Assembly: GCF_040548875.1 (NCBI RefSeq)
Contig: NZ_JBEPSJ010000001.1
Coordinates: 1 to 64,000, forward strand
DNA: 64,000 nucleotides
Direction: 5' to 3'
Source: Conyzicola nivalis_A
GTDB lineage: Bacteria > Actinomycetota > Actinomycetes > Actinomycetales > Microbacteriaceae
The notes under the pieces were generated by a model, which saw only the letters and a program-made list of their open reading frames with translations, did not search any database and was not told the origin of the DNA. The number at the start of each line of letters is the position of its first letter. Positions within the stretch are counted from its first letter, which is position 1. Of this stretch, positions 27,192 to 36,357 are shown piece by piece. The position numbers were made by a program, and so were the translations under genes.

Positions 27192-28199
27192 TCACCTCCT
27201 CGGCGCGCGGGGCCGTGTGCCGCCGTCACGGGTCAATGCTGGCACCGCCGACCGGTGCGCGAAAGGGGCGGTCTGGGCGGTCTGGGCGGCCTGCCGGTCG
27301 GGGCCGGCACCGCGGCCCTCCGCCACCAGCACGAGGGTCACCGCGACGGCGCACACCACGAACCCGATCAGGGTCAGCGCCGAGAACTCCTCGCCGAAGG
27401 CGACCGCCCCCGCCACCGCCGTGGTCGGAGCCACGGCGAACAGCAACGCATTGAGCTTGGTGACACCGATGCGCCGGATCAACCACCAGTAGAGGCCGTA
27501 AGCGAGAAGAGACGGTACGGCGGCGGTGAAGGCCGTCACCGCCCAGAACCCGGCTGCGGCGGGTGGCACGGCGTGTCCCGTGACGACCGCGACGATCGCG
27601 AGCGCCGCGACGACCACGACCACGTGGATGGTGAGAGTGGCGAGAATCGGCAGATCGTTCGGGCGGCGCCGGTCGATGAATGTCGCGGCGATCAGGCAGA
27701 GCATGGCCAGCACGGGCAGGGCGTAGGCGGTTGGCGCGGCGCTCGCCTCCAGTTGCGACCCCACGACCAACGCGACGCCGACGACGCCGAGAGCCAGTCC
27801 GAGCCACGAGGCACCACGCACGCGGAGTCCGAGAACCGGGCCGACCAGGGTTGCGACCACGAGAGGCTGCACGGCGTCGATCAGGGCCGTCGTGCCGGTG
27901 CTGATTCCCGCGGCGACCGACGCGTAGACGAAGATCACGTAACCCAGCTGCGAGAATGCGCCGACGGCCGCCTGCCTCCGAAGTTGCGGCAGCTGCAGCC
28001 CGCGGAGAGCACCGGTTGCGACGCAGGCCACGAGCAACGCCGCGGCGAGGAGGACATAGCGCCAGAGCAGCAACGTCCACATCGAGCCGTCTACGGTGGC
28101 GACCTTCGCTGCGATGAAGCCCGAACTCCAGGCCAGTACGAACACGATCGAGGCTCCGACGGTGAGCGCGCCACGAAGTAGACAGGTCTGTTTAGCCAT
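27192..28199 (-). CDS. EamA/DMT family transporter
   Basis: A 335-residue drug/metabolite transporter with ten membrane helices in two EamA repeats (~10-140 and ~155-290). The end of the second repeat reads ALTLIGFVVCAVAVTLVLV. The last ~35 residues are hydrophilic and Pro/Arg-rich. Substrate unknown; it may export a metabolite or toxin. ATG 28199 lies 7 nt from a TATAGT box inside the shared operator. Divergent from the TetR gene and probably repressed by it. Confidence 0.88.
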   Translation of the reverse strand: MAKQTCLLRGALTVGASIVFVLAWSSGFIAAKVATVDGSMWTLLLWRYVLLAAALLVACVATGALRGLQLPQLRRQAAVGAFSQLGYVIFVYASVAAGISTGTTALIDAVQPLVVATLVGPVLGLRVRGASWLGLALGVVGVALVVGSQLEASAAPTAYALPVLAMLCLIAATFIDRRRPNDLPILATLTIHVVVVVAALAIVAVVTGHAVPPAAAGFWAVTAFTAAVPSLLAYGLYWWLIRRIGVTKLNALLFAVAPTTAVAGAVAFGEEFSALTLIGFVVCAVAVTLVLVAEGRGAGPDRQAAQTAQTAPFAHRSAVPALTRDGGTRPRAPRR

Positions 28200-28226
28200 T
28201 GGCTTGACTATACAGGTCTGTATAGT
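28182..28226. promoter_or_regulatory. Double TetR operator over divergent promoters
   Basis: A perfect palindrome, actatacag-gt-ctgtatagt (28207-28226), contains a TATAGT -10 box in each direction: one six bases before the TetR start and the other seven before the EamA start. Its core acaggtctgt recurs 30 bp away at 28182-28191, just inside the EamA coding start. One repressor could thus block both genes. Confidence 0.8.
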
Positions 28227-28232
28227 TGAAGC

Positions 28233-28820
28233 ATGACGACCCCCGTTCCCGAGCTCGCACCGCTCACCCCCGGCGCTCGCCGTGTGCTGGATGCCGCGTC
28301 CGAGCTGTTCTACGAACGGGGCATCCACGCTGTCGGCGTCGACACGATCTCCGAGGCGGCCGGTGTCTCGAAGAAGACCCTCTACGACCGCTTCGGCTCG
28401 AAAGACGCCCTCGTCGTCGCGTACCTGCAGCACCGCGACGCCCGGTGGAGAGCGCACGTCGCCGCCGCGCTGCAAGCGGTGCCGGAGCCCGGCCCCGAGC
28501 GGGTGCTGACGATCTTCGACGCCGCGATCTCCTGGAGCGACGACAACAATCCCAAGGGCTGCAGCGCGATCAACGCGCGAGCCGAGGTGAGCGATTCGGA
28601 TGGCGCGCGGTCGGTCTTTCCGGAGGTGACACGGCAGAAGGTCTGGCTGCTCGACGTCTTCGCCGAGCTGAGCCGCGAGGCCGGCATCTCCGACCCGGAG
28701 GCCACCGCGCAGTCGCTGATGCTGCTCTACGAAGGAGCCATCGTCACCGTCGGGATGCACACCTTCGCGGAGCCCTTCGTCGTGGCCCGCGCGGTCGCGC
28801 GCCGCCTGCTCACCCCCTGA
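28233..28820 (+). CDS. TetR family transcriptional regulator
   Basis: A 195-residue repressor. The helix-turn-helix spans ~residues 15-62 (VLDAASELFYERGIHAVGVD and AAGVSKKTLYDRFGSKDALV). The C-terminal ligand domain has NNPKGCSAINA near 105, typical of a TetR subgroup next to transporters. ATG 28233 is leaderless. It probably autoregulates and represses the divergent EamA exporter and GNAT genes through the palindrome between them. Confidence 0.92.
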   Translation: MTTPVPELAPLTPGARRVLDAASELFYERGIHAVGVDTISEAAGVSKKTLYDRFGSKDALVVAYLQHRDARWRAHVAAALQAVPEPGPERVLTIFDAAISWSDDNNPKGCSAINARAEVSDSDGARSVFPEVTRQKVWLLDVFAELSREAGISDPEATAQSLMLLYEGAIVTVGMHTFAEPFVVARAVARRLLTP

Positions 28821-28836
28821 GCCGGGTAGCCTAGAG

Positions 28837-28857
28837 GTCGCTGAGCCTGTCGAAGCG
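28837..28857. repeat. Family A palindromic repeat arm, intergenic
   Basis: A single arm 'ggtcgctgagcctgtcgaag' plus cg between the TetR and ABC-F genes, the reverse complement of the copy in cmk. It ends about 12 bases before the ABC-F ribosome site. Confidence 0.75.
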
Positions 28858-28880
28858 CACCGCCTCGAGAGGAACCCGGC

Positions 28881-30464
28881 ATGAGCCTGATCAGACTGAA
28901 CGACGTCGAAGTGCGCTTCGAGAACACCCAGATTCTGCGCGAGGCGTTCTTCCGCCTCGAGAGCGGCGACCGGGTCGGCCTCATCGGGCGCAACGGCTCG
29001 GGCAAGTCGACGCTGCTCAAGCTCGTGCTCGAACAGGTGAGTCCCGACGCCGGAACCGTCACGGTCGAGCCAGGACTCAAGCTGGGCTACTTCTCCCAGT
29101 TCTCGGAGCTCAACGGCGAAGCATCCATCACCGACGTCCTCGACGCGCTGTTCGTCGAGATCAAGGCCACGGAGGCCGAGCTCGCCCAGATCGACCAGGC
29201 CATCGCGGCCGACCCGAGCGCCGACCTCGACGCGCTGATCCTGCGCCAGTCCGAGCTGTTCGAGGAGATGGACCGCCTCGACGGCTGGGACTACAAGCGG
29301 CGCATCGACACCGCCCTCACGACCCTCGGCTTCACCGAGGCGCACCGCATCTGTGCGATCGACGAGCTCTCGGGCGGATGGCGCAACCGCGCCGCCCTGG
29401 CGAAGATCGTGCTCGAGCAGCCCGACGTGCTGCTGCTCGACGAACCGACCAACTACCTCGACGTCGCCGGAGTGGAGTGGCTCGAGGCCTGGTTCCGCGA
29501 GTTCCGCGGCGCCGCCATCATCGTCTCGCACGACCGCAAATTCCTCGACGTCGTCGTCACGCGCATCATCGAGGTCGAGAATTTCCACCTGCACGAGTAC
29601 CCCGGCAACTTCGGCGAGTACGTCGTGCAGAAGCAGTTTCGGCTGAAGACCCTCGAGGCGCAGTTCCAGCACGAGTCCGAGCTGCTCGCCTTCGAGGCCG
29701 AGGGCATCTCCGACCGGCGCGAGGCCGCGAAGGCCGCGAGCAAGAACCTCGACAAGCAGCTGTCGAACATCAAGAAGTCGCGGGCGCCGCGCCCCGTCGA
29801 CCAGATCATCACCGAGATCTACGGCGGGCTGCACGTGAAAGACGTGCTCTGCCGCGTCGAGTCGCTCAGCAAGAGCTACGGCGACAAGGTGCTGTTCGAC
29901 GACCTGACCTTCGAGATCCGCCGCGGCAACCGCATCGTCGTGCTCGGCTCGAACGGCAGCGGAAAGACGACCCTGCTGCGCGTGCTCACCGGCGAGGAGA
30001 AGGCCGACCACGGCCGCGCCGACTGGGCCTCCGGTGCGAAGATCGTCTCCTACAACCAGATGCTCGACGAGCTCGACGACAGCGACACCGTGGTGCACGC
30101 CGTGAACGCCATGCCCGACAGCCTCGCCCTCACCGCGACCCGCAAGTCGGTCGGACGCTTCCTGACCATGTTCCATTTCTCCGAGGCCGATCTGAAGAAC
30201 CGCATCGGCAACCTCTCGGGCGGACAGCGCGCACGCGTCGCCATGGCCCAGTGTCTGCTCAGCGGGGCATCCGTCCTCCTGCTCGACGAGCCGACCAACC
30301 ACCTCGACATGGCGAGCACGCAGGTGATGGAGCGCGCCCTCGTGCACTTCCCCGGCGCCGTGGTCGTCGTGAGCCACGACCGGTTCTTCACCGACAAGAT
30401 CGCCAACCGGCACCTCGTCTTCGACGCGACCAAGCCCGGCGAGGTCGAGCTGCGCGGCGCCTGA
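28881..30464 (+). CDS. ABC-F family ATPase
   Basis: A 527-residue protein with two ABC cassettes and no membrane segment. First cassette: GRNGSGKST near 35, LSGGWRNRAALAK near 167, DEPTNYLD near 190. The P-site linker (~245-310) is long and charged. Second cassette: GSNGSGKTT near 357, LSGGQRARVAMAQ near 443, DEPTNHLD near 470. ABC-F proteins act on ribosomes to rescue stalled translation or protect against antibiotics; which role applies here is unclear. 'gaggaac' lies six bases before the start. Confidence 0.92.
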   Translation: MSLIRLNDVEVRFENTQILREAFFRLESGDRVGLIGRNGSGKSTLLKLVLEQVSPDAGTVTVEPGLKLGYFSQFSELNGEASITDVLDALFVEIKATEAELAQIDQAIAADPSADLDALILRQSELFEEMDRLDGWDYKRRIDTALTTLGFTEAHRICAIDELSGGWRNRAALAKIVLEQPDVLLLDEPTNYLDVAGVEWLEAWFREFRGAAIIVSHDRKFLDVVVTRIIEVENFHLHEYPGNFGEYVVQKQFRLKTLEAQFQHESELLAFEAEGISDRREAAKAASKNLDKQLSNIKKSRAPRPVDQIITEIYGGLHVKDVLCRVESLSKSYGDKVLFDDLTFEIRRGNRIVVLGSNGSGKTTLLRVLTGEEKADHGRADWASGAKIVSYNQMLDELDDSDTVVHAVNAMPDSLALTATRKSVGRFLTMFHFSEADLKNRIGNLSGGQRARVAMAQCLLSGASVLLLDEPTNHLDMASTQVMERALVHFPGAVVVVSHDRFFTDKIANRHLVFDATKPGEVELRGA

Positions 30465-30484
30465 GCGCGCGTTGCGCGCCAGCC

Positions 30485-30524
30485 CGGGCGTCGGGCTGCA
30501 GCGCGCGCTGTAGCCCGACGCCCG
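30485..30524. terminator. Family B palindrome between ABC-F and zinc-ribbon genes
   Basis: Arms 30485-30501 and 30508-30524 pair over 17 bp (one G-U) around a cgcgcg loop. The core gctgcagcgcgcgctgtagc is shared with the palindrome at 55586-55651. It lies 20 nt after the ABC-F stop and probably terminates that transcript. Confidence 0.65.
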
Positions 30525-30556
30525 AACTGCAGCCCTACCCGAACGAGAGAAGCCAC

Positions 30557-30913
30557 ATGCCCGAATCACTGCCGCTCTGCCCGAACTGCGCGAGCGACCT
30601 CGCCTACGAGATGGGCTCGCTGCTGGTGTGCCCGATGTGCGCGCACGAGTGGGCGCCGGTCGAGGCCGCGGCCGACGAGCCGGAGGGCGAGCGGGTCGTG
30701 CGCGACGCCGTCGGCACGGTGCTCGCCGACGGAGACACGGTGAGCATCCTCAAGGACCTCAAGGTCAAGGGCAGCAGCGGCAACGTGCTCAAGGTCGGCA
30801 CGAAGGTGCGCAACATCCGCCTGATCGACGGCGTCGGAGACCACGACATCGACTGCAAGATCGACGGATTCGGCTCGATGCAGCTCAAGTCGAGCGTCGT
30901 CAAGAAGGTCTAG
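30557..30913 (+). CDS. yjdM: PhnA/YjdM family zinc-ribbon protein
   Basis: A 118-residue protein. An N-terminal zinc ribbon (CPNCASDL near residue 8 and CPMCAHEW near 26) is followed by the PhnA domain with DGDTVSILKDLKVKGSS and IDCKIDGFGSMQLKSSVVKK. Despite the historical phnA name, a role in phosphonate use is not established, and no phn genes are near. 'gagagaag' precedes ATG 30557. Convergent with hutI, with only 4 nt between stops. Confidence 0.88.
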   Translation: MPESLPLCPNCASDLAYEMGSLLVCPMCAHEWAPVEAAADEPEGERVVRDAVGTVLADGDTVSILKDLKVKGSSGNVLKVGTKVRNIRLIDGVGDHDIDCKIDGFGSMQLKSSVVKKV

Positions 30914-30917
30914 CGGG

Positions 30918-32129
30918 TCAGAGGCTGAGCCCACCGGCGGGCGGTGCGAAGCCCAGGCGCTCGCCGTTCTTCCAGACGGCGACCGTGAGGGGCACGCCGG
31001 GCCGGTAGGCGAGATGCGAGACGGATGGCGCGTCGAGCACCTGGAAGCTCGCATGGCCTCCCGTGCGCAGCGAGCCGACGGCGCCGGGCCCGAGCTCCGC
31101 GCCGACGGTACGCGCTGCACCCCGGGTCGCCGCCCACACCGCCTCCCGAACCGTCAGCCCCATCTGCAGCACCGCCGTGGCGACGCAGAACGCCATCGAC
31201 GACGTGTACGAGCTGCCCGGGTTGCAGTTGGTGGCGAACGCGATCGAGGCGCCCGCGTCGAGCAGCCGTCGCGCCGGAGCGAGAGGCTGCCGGGTCGACA
31301 GGTCGCACGCGGGAAGCAGCGTCGCCACGGTCGGCGAGTCGGCGAGGGCCGCGACGTCGGCGTCGGACAGGTGGTTGCAGTGGTCGACGCTGCTCGCACC
31401 GAGCTCCACCGCGAGGGCCACCCCGCCGCTGTGGCCGAGCTGGTTGCCGTGCACCCGCACCCCGAGCCCCGCCGCCCGGCCGGCGAGCAGCACCTCGCGC
31501 GACTCCTCGACGTCGAAGGCCCCGGTCTCGCAGAACACGTCGACGAAGCCGGCGTACGGGGCGACCGCCGCGAGCATCGGCCCGGTGACCAGGTCGAGGT
31601 AGTCGCGCCGGTCGATCCCGGGCGGCACCACGTGGGCGCCGAGGTAGCTGACCACGTCGGCGACGGCCGCCGCGGCGACCGCCGAGCGGGTCTCGCTCTC
31701 CAGGTCGAGCCCGTAGCCCGTCTTCGTCTCGAGGAACGTGGTGCCCTGCCGCGCGGCCTCGAGCCGCAGCCGCAGCGCGTTTACCACGAGCTGCTCCTCG
31801 GTCGCGGCCCGGGTGGCGGCGACCGTCGTCGCGATGCCGCCGGCGGAGTACGGCTGTCCGGCCATGCGCGCCTCGAACTCGGCCGAGCGGTCACCCGCGA
31901 AGACGAGATGCGTGTGGGTGTCGACCCAGCCGGGAAGCACTGCGCGTCCGCCGAGGTCGGTGCGCTGGTCGGCGGCCGGCGCGTTCGCGGCTGGCCCGAT
32001 CCACGCGATGCGACCGTGCTCGACGATCATCGCAGCGTCGAGCACGCGGTTCTCGGCGGATTCGGGCCGTGCCTCCTCGGACGACTGCGTCGTGAGCTCG
32101 CTGATGCCGGTGACGAGGTGTGTGCTCAT
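30918..32129 (-). CDS. hutI: Imidazolonepropionase
   Basis: A 403-residue metal-dependent amidohydrolase that opens 4-imidazolone-5-propionate to N-formimidoyl-L-glutamate, step three of histidine breakdown. Metal-binding HTHLVF is near residue 73, GTTFLETKTGYGLD near 135, and later VHGNQLGHSGG and ATNCNPGSS. ATG 32129 overlaps the hutF stop (atga) and has GAGGAA seven bases upstream. Last gene of the hut operon. Confidence 0.94.
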   Translation of the reverse strand: MSTHLVTGISELTTQSSEEARPESAENRVLDAAMIVEHGRIAWIGPAANAPAADQRTDLGGRAVLPGWVDTHTHLVFAGDRSAEFEARMAGQPYSAGGIATTVAATRAATEEQLVVNALRLRLEAARQGTTFLETKTGYGLDLESETRSAVAAAAVADVVSYLGAHVVPPGIDRRDYLDLVTGPMLAAVAPYAGFVDVFCETGAFDVEESREVLLAGRAAGLGVRVHGNQLGHSGGVALAVELGASSVDHCNHLSDADVAALADSPTVATLLPACDLSTRQPLAPARRLLDAGASIAFATNCNPGSSYTSSMAFCVATAVLQMGLTVREAVWAATRGAARTVGAELGPGAVGSLRTGGHASFQVLDAPSVSHLAYRPGVPLTVAVWKNGERLGFAPPAGGLSL

Positions 32130-33496
32130 CGCGATTCCTCCCTCGCTGCGACGCCGTCGACGGCGGCGATCGCCGAGCGCAGCAGTGTCGCCGGTTCGGT
32201 CCCGGCCGTGCCCGCGGCGCCGTCGCCTGCCCCGACGAGTATCCCGCCGTCGGCGACGACGCGTCCAGCCACCACCACCCGGCGCACGTCGGCCGCGGTC
32301 GCGGAGAGCGGCAGCTGTGCGAGGGCGCTGCCCGCCGTGCGGACGCTCCCCGTGTCGACCTCGATCAGGTCGCAGTGGTCGCCGACGGCCAGCGCGTGCG
32401 GCCCGAGACCGAGGGCCGCGTAGCCGCCGGCGCCGGCCGCACCCGCGAGGGCGGCGGGATCGAAGCATCCGCGACGCCCCGAGGCCAGACGCTCGCCCGC
32501 CTCGAGTCCGCGCATCTCGAGAAACGGGTCGACGACGGCGTTCTGGTCGGAGCCGAGCGCGATGCGGGCGCCCGCGTCGGCGAGGCGCCGGGCGGGGCCG
32601 ATGCCGTCGCCGAGGTCGGCCTCCGTCGTCGGGCAGATCACGACCTGCGCCCCGGCGGCGCCGACCGCGGCAACGTCGGCGTCGCTGAGATGGGTGGCGT
32701 GCACCAGAGCGAGGCGCGGGCCGAGCGCTCCAGCCTCAGCGAGCACCCCGACGGGGGAGAGGCCGTAGGCGGCGAGCGACTCGGCGTTCTCCCGCGGCTG
32801 CTCGGAGACGTGCACGTGCAGCGGGACGTGCGGTGGCAGGCCGTCGACAACGGTGCGGATGTCGCCGCGTGACACCGCGCGCACCGAGTGGATCGCGGCC
32901 CCCAGTGTGACGAGGCCGTCGACCGGGAGCGCCGCGTCCAGCGCGTGCCACCGTCGCAGCCAGCCCTCGGCCGAGCCGTCGCCGAAGGCACGCTGCCGCG
33001 GTTCGAGCGGCGCGCCGATGCCGCCCGCGAGGTACACGGTGTCGAGCAGCACGAGCCGGATGCCGACGTCGCGGGCGGCGTGCGCGAGGGCGAGCTCCAT
33101 CGCGTGCGGCTCCGCGTATGCGGCACCGTCGTGGCGGTGGTGCAGGTAGTGGAACTCGCCGACCGCCGTGTAGCCGCAGACGAGCATCTCGGCGAAGACG
33201 GCCCGGGCGACCTCGCGGTACAGCGCCGGGTCGAGCCGGGCGGCCGCGGCGTACATCGCCTCGCGCCAGAGCCAGAAGTCGCCGCCGGCGCCGTGCGTGC
33301 GGCCGCGCAGCAGGCGGTGGAACGCGTGCGAGTGCGCGTTGCCGGCGCCCGGCATGACCACTCCCAACGCGATGTCGTCGTCGCGCCGGGGGACCCCCGC
33401 CGTCACATCGACGATGCGGCCGTCGGTGCCGGCGGTGATCCGCACCGCGCGGGTGACGATGCCGTCGACGACCGTCGCCGCGCACCAGTAGCTCAC
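32126..33496 (-). CDS. hutF: Formimidoylglutamate deiminase
   Basis: A 456-residue amidohydrolase that converts N-formimidoyl-L-glutamate to N-formyl-L-glutamate and ammonia. The metal ligands appear in GNAHSHAFHR near residue 57, HVHVSEQ near 230, HATHLSD near 263 and LGSDQNAVVD near 310. Presence of HutF means the five-step histidine route, which needs a deformylase next; the upstream M20 gene is the candidate. GTG 33496 overlaps that gene's stop (gtga). Confidence 0.92.
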   Translation of the reverse strand: MSYWCAATVVDGIVTRAVRITAGTDGRIVDVTAGVPRRDDDIALGVVMPGAGNAHSHAFHRLLRGRTHGAGGDFWLWREAMYAAAARLDPALYREVARAVFAEMLVCGYTAVGEFHYLHHRHDGAAYAEPHAMELALAHAARDVGIRLVLLDTVYLAGGIGAPLEPRQRAFGDGSAEGWLRRWHALDAALPVDGLVTLGAAIHSVRAVSRGDIRTVVDGLPPHVPLHVHVSEQPRENAESLAAYGLSPVGVLAEAGALGPRLALVHATHLSDADVAAVGAAGAQVVICPTTEADLGDGIGPARRLADAGARIALGSDQNAVVDPFLEMRGLEAGERLASGRRGCFDPAALAGAAGAGGYAALGLGPHALAVGDHCDLIEVDTGSVRTAGSALAQLPLSATAADVRRVVVAGRVVADGGILVGAGDGAAGTAGTEPATLLRSAIAAVDGVAAREESR

Positions 33497-34677
33497 AGCA
33501 GCGACCTCAGCAGTCGTTCCAGCGCGTCGACGCCCGCGGCGCAGTCCGCGGTCTCGGCGAACTCCTCGGGGGAGTGCGAGACGCCGGTCGGGTTGCGCAC
33601 GAACAGCATCGCGCTCGGTACGCGGGCCGCCAGTACTCCCGCGTCGTGTCCTGCTCCGGAGGCGAGCAGCGGGACGCCGCCGAGGGTGCCTGCGAGACCG
33701 GCCGAGAGCGCCGGGTCGAACTCGACGAGGTCGCTCCACGATTCGAGGACGACCGTCACGGTGCATCCGGAATCCGCCACCGCGGCTTCCGCCCGCCGCC
33801 GGACGTCGTCGACGAGGGCCAGCGTCGACGCGTTCGTCGCCGCGCGGGCGTCGAGCCAGGCGGTCGCGGAGGAGGCGATGACGTTCGTTCCGCCGGGCAC
33901 CACGGCGATGCGTCCGACGGTGGCGCGGGAGCCGGGGGAGGCGAGCGCGGCGTCGTGCACGGCGACGATGGTGCGGGCCGCGGCGACGACGGGGTCGCGG
34001 CGCTCGGCCATCGTCGTGGCGCCCGCGTGGTTGCCCTGGCCGGTGACGGTGATCCGCCAGCGGCCGTGCGCGAGGATCGACGACGCGAGCCCGACCGGGG
34101 CACCGAGATCGACCAGCCCGCGGCCCTGCTCGACGTGCAGCTCGACGAAGACGCCCATGCGCGACAGTGCCTCAGGGTCGGGCCCGAGGTGTGCAGGGTC
34201 GAGGCCGGCCGCGCTCGCCGCCTCGGCGAGGGTGACCCCGTGGGTGTCGGTGAGCCGACGGGCGGCGTCGGGGTCGATCGCCCCGGTCAGCAGCCGCGAG
34301 CCGAGGCAGGCGACGCCGAACCGCGACCCCTCCTCCTCGGCGAAGACGACCACGGCCACGGGGCGCGAGGGCACGAAGCCGGACGTCTTCAGCCGGGCGA
34401 CGGCGTCGAGGGCCGAGACCACGCCGAGGGGCCCGTCGAACGCCCCGCCGCCCGGCACAGAGTCGAGGTGGCTGCCGGTGACGACGGCGTCCGGCCCGGG
34501 CTCTCCCCACCACGCCCACAGGTTGCCGTTGCGGTCGGTCTCGACGTCGAGACCGGTGCGGATGGCGCGATCGACGAACCATTCGCGCAGCTCGAGGTCG
34601 GCGGGCTCGAAGAGGTGCCGCGAGTAGCCCCCGCGCACCCGGTCGCGGCCGACGTCGGCGATCTCGGCGAGGCTCAC
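33493..34677 (-). CDS. M20 family amidohydrolase, probable alternative N-formylglutamate deformylase
   Basis: A 394-residue zinc amidohydrolase of the allantoate/N-carbamoyl-amino-acid hydrolase group. Metal motifs: TGSHLDSVPGGGAFDGPLGV near residue 68, EEEGSRFG near 115, ELHVEQG near 180, and a late His in GVSHSPEEF. No allantoin genes are near. It lies between hutU and hutF with 4-nt overlaps on both sides, exactly where the operon needs a HutG activity (formylglutamate to glutamate and formate). Homologues in other actinobacterial hut operons are annotated as an alternative deformylase. Substrate is inferred from position. Confidence 0.8.
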   Translation of the reverse strand: MSLAEIADVGRDRVRGGYSRHLFEPADLELREWFVDRAIRTGLDVETDRNGNLWAWWGEPGPDAVVTGSHLDSVPGGGAFDGPLGVVSALDAVARLKTSGFVPSRPVAVVVFAEEEGSRFGVACLGSRLLTGAIDPDAARRLTDTHGVTLAEAASAAGLDPAHLGPDPEALSRMGVFVELHVEQGRGLVDLGAPVGLASSILAHGRWRITVTGQGNHAGATTMAERRDPVVAAARTIVAVHDAALASPGSRATVGRIAVVPGGTNVIASSATAWLDARAATNASTLALVDDVRRRAEAAVADSGCTVTVVLESWSDLVEFDPALSAGLAGTLGGVPLLASGAGHDAGVLAARVPSAMLFVRNPTGVSHSPEEFAETADCAAGVDALERLLRSLL

Positions 34678-36338
34678 TGTTCCCACATCGGCACGCGCAG
34701 TCCGCGCTCGCGGGCGACCTCGGCCGCCCGCTCGTATCCCGCGTCGACGTGCCGCATCACCCCGGTGCCGGGGTCGTTGGTCAGCACCCGTTCGATCTTC
34801 TGCGCCGCGAGCGCGGTGCCGTCGGCCACGATCACCTGACCGGCATGGATGCTGCGGCCGATGCCGACTCCGCCGCCGTGGTGGATCGATACCCACGTCG
34901 CACCCGAGGCGGTGTTGAGCAGCGCGTTCAGCAGCGGCCAGTCGGCGATGGCGTCGGAGCCGTCGGCCATGCCCTCGGTCTCGCGGTACGGGGAGGCCAC
35001 CGAACCGGCGTCGAGATGATCGCGTCCGATCACCACGGGCGCGCTCAGCTCGCCCGATGCGACCATCTCGTTGAACCTCAGCCCGGCGAGGTGGCGCTCC
35101 TTGTAGCCGAGCCAGCAGATGCGCGCCGGCAGCCCCTCGAACGCGACCTTCTCGCCGGCCGAGGTGATCCAGCGCCGCAGCTTCTCGTCGTGCGGGAAGA
35201 GCTCGAGAATGGCCCGGTCGGTCGCGGCGATGTCGGCCGGGTCGCCGGAGAGGGCGACCCAGCGGAAAGGACCCTTGCCCTCTGCGAAGAGCGGGCGGAT
35301 GTACGTCGGCACGAACCCGGGGAAGTCGAAGGCCCGCTCGCAGCCGCCGAGCAGGGCCTCGGCGCGGATCGAGTTGCCGTAGTCGAACACCTCGGCGCCG
35401 GCGTCCTGGAAGTCGACCATCGCCTGCACCTGCTTCGCCATCGACGTTCGCGCGCGCTCGGTGAAGCCCTCGGGGTCGGCCGCGGCGAGCGAGTGCCACT
35501 CGTCGAGCGACACCCCCTCGGGCAGGTAGCTCAACGGGTCGTGCGCCGACGTCTGGTCGGTGACGATGTCTATCGGCACACCGCGGGCGAGCAGTTCGCG
35601 AAACACGGTCGCGGCGTTGCCGACGAGCCCCACCGAGAGCGCGGTGCGGCTCGACCTCGCCGCGGTGACCCGGGCGATCGCGTCATCCAGATCGTCCGTC
35701 ATCTCGTCGAGGTAGCCGTGGTCGACCCGGCGCCGCAGCCGGGCGGGGTCGACGTCGACGATGAGCACCGCGCCCTCGTTGAGGGTGACGGCGAGCGGCT
35801 GCGCCCCGCCCATGCCGCCGGCGCCCCCGGTGAGCGTCAGCGTGCCGGCGAGCGTGCCCGCGAACCTCTTGTCGGCGATGGCGGCGAAGGTCTCGTAGGT
35901 GCCCTGCAGAATCCCCTGGGTGCCGATGTAGATCCACGACCCGGCGGTCATCTGCCCGTACATCGTGAGGCCGAGCGCCTCGAGGCGGCGGAACTCGGGC
36001 CACGTCGCCCAGTCGCCGACGAGGTTCGAGTTCGCGATCAGCACCCGCGGCGCCCACTCGTTCGTGCGGAACACCCCGACCGGCTTGCCCGACTGCACGA
36101 GCAGCGTCTCGTCGTCGTCGAGGGTCTCGAGGGTGCGCACGATCGCGTCGAACGCCTCCCAGCTGCGCGCCGCCCTTCCGGTGCCGCCGTAGACGACGAG
36201 GTCGTCGGGGCGCTCGGCCACCTCGGGATCGAGGTTGTTCATCAGCATGCGCAGCGGCGCCTCGGTCTGCCAGCTCTTCGCCGTGAGCGTCGTGCCGCGG
36301 GCGGCGCGAACGGGGCGGGGGGTGTGCGATTCGGTCAC
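34674..36338 (-). CDS. hutU: Urocanate hydratase
   Basis: A 554-residue NAD-dependent urocanase, step two of histidine breakdown (urocanate to imidazolonepropionate). Recognisable blocks: LRMLMNNLDPEVAERPDDLV near residue 29, YGQMTAGSWIYIGTQGI near 127, and the C-terminal GGGVGIGRSIHAGQVIVADG near 495. Length is normal for the family. GTG start at 36338, 19 nt after hutH; stop overlaps the M20 gene. Confidence 0.96.
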   Translation of the reverse strand: MTESHTPRPVRAARGTTLTAKSWQTEAPLRMLMNNLDPEVAERPDDLVVYGGTGRAARSWEAFDAIVRTLETLDDDETLLVQSGKPVGVFRTNEWAPRVLIANSNLVGDWATWPEFRRLEALGLTMYGQMTAGSWIYIGTQGILQGTYETFAAIADKRFAGTLAGTLTLTGGAGGMGGAQPLAVTLNEGAVLIVDVDPARLRRRVDHGYLDEMTDDLDDAIARVTAARSSRTALSVGLVGNAATVFRELLARGVPIDIVTDQTSAHDPLSYLPEGVSLDEWHSLAAADPEGFTERARTSMAKQVQAMVDFQDAGAEVFDYGNSIRAEALLGGCERAFDFPGFVPTYIRPLFAEGKGPFRWVALSGDPADIAATDRAILELFPHDEKLRRWITSAGEKVAFEGLPARICWLGYKERHLAGLRFNEMVASGELSAPVVIGRDHLDAGSVASPYRETEGMADGSDAIADWPLLNALLNTASGATWVSIHHGGGVGIGRSIHAGQVIVADGTALAAQKIERVLTNDPGTGVMRHVDAGYERAAEVARERGLRVPMWEQ

Positions 36339-36357
36339 GGTGATCCTGTCGGTCGGT

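Noticed and set aside
27192..30569. A 1125-codon minus-strand frame covering the EamA gene, TetR and the ABC-F gene
   Set aside because: Only its last 336 codons (the EamA transporter) look like protein. The rest is antisense to clear genes and has the Gly/Asp/Glu/Arg-rich wording typical of shadow frames in high-GC DNA.
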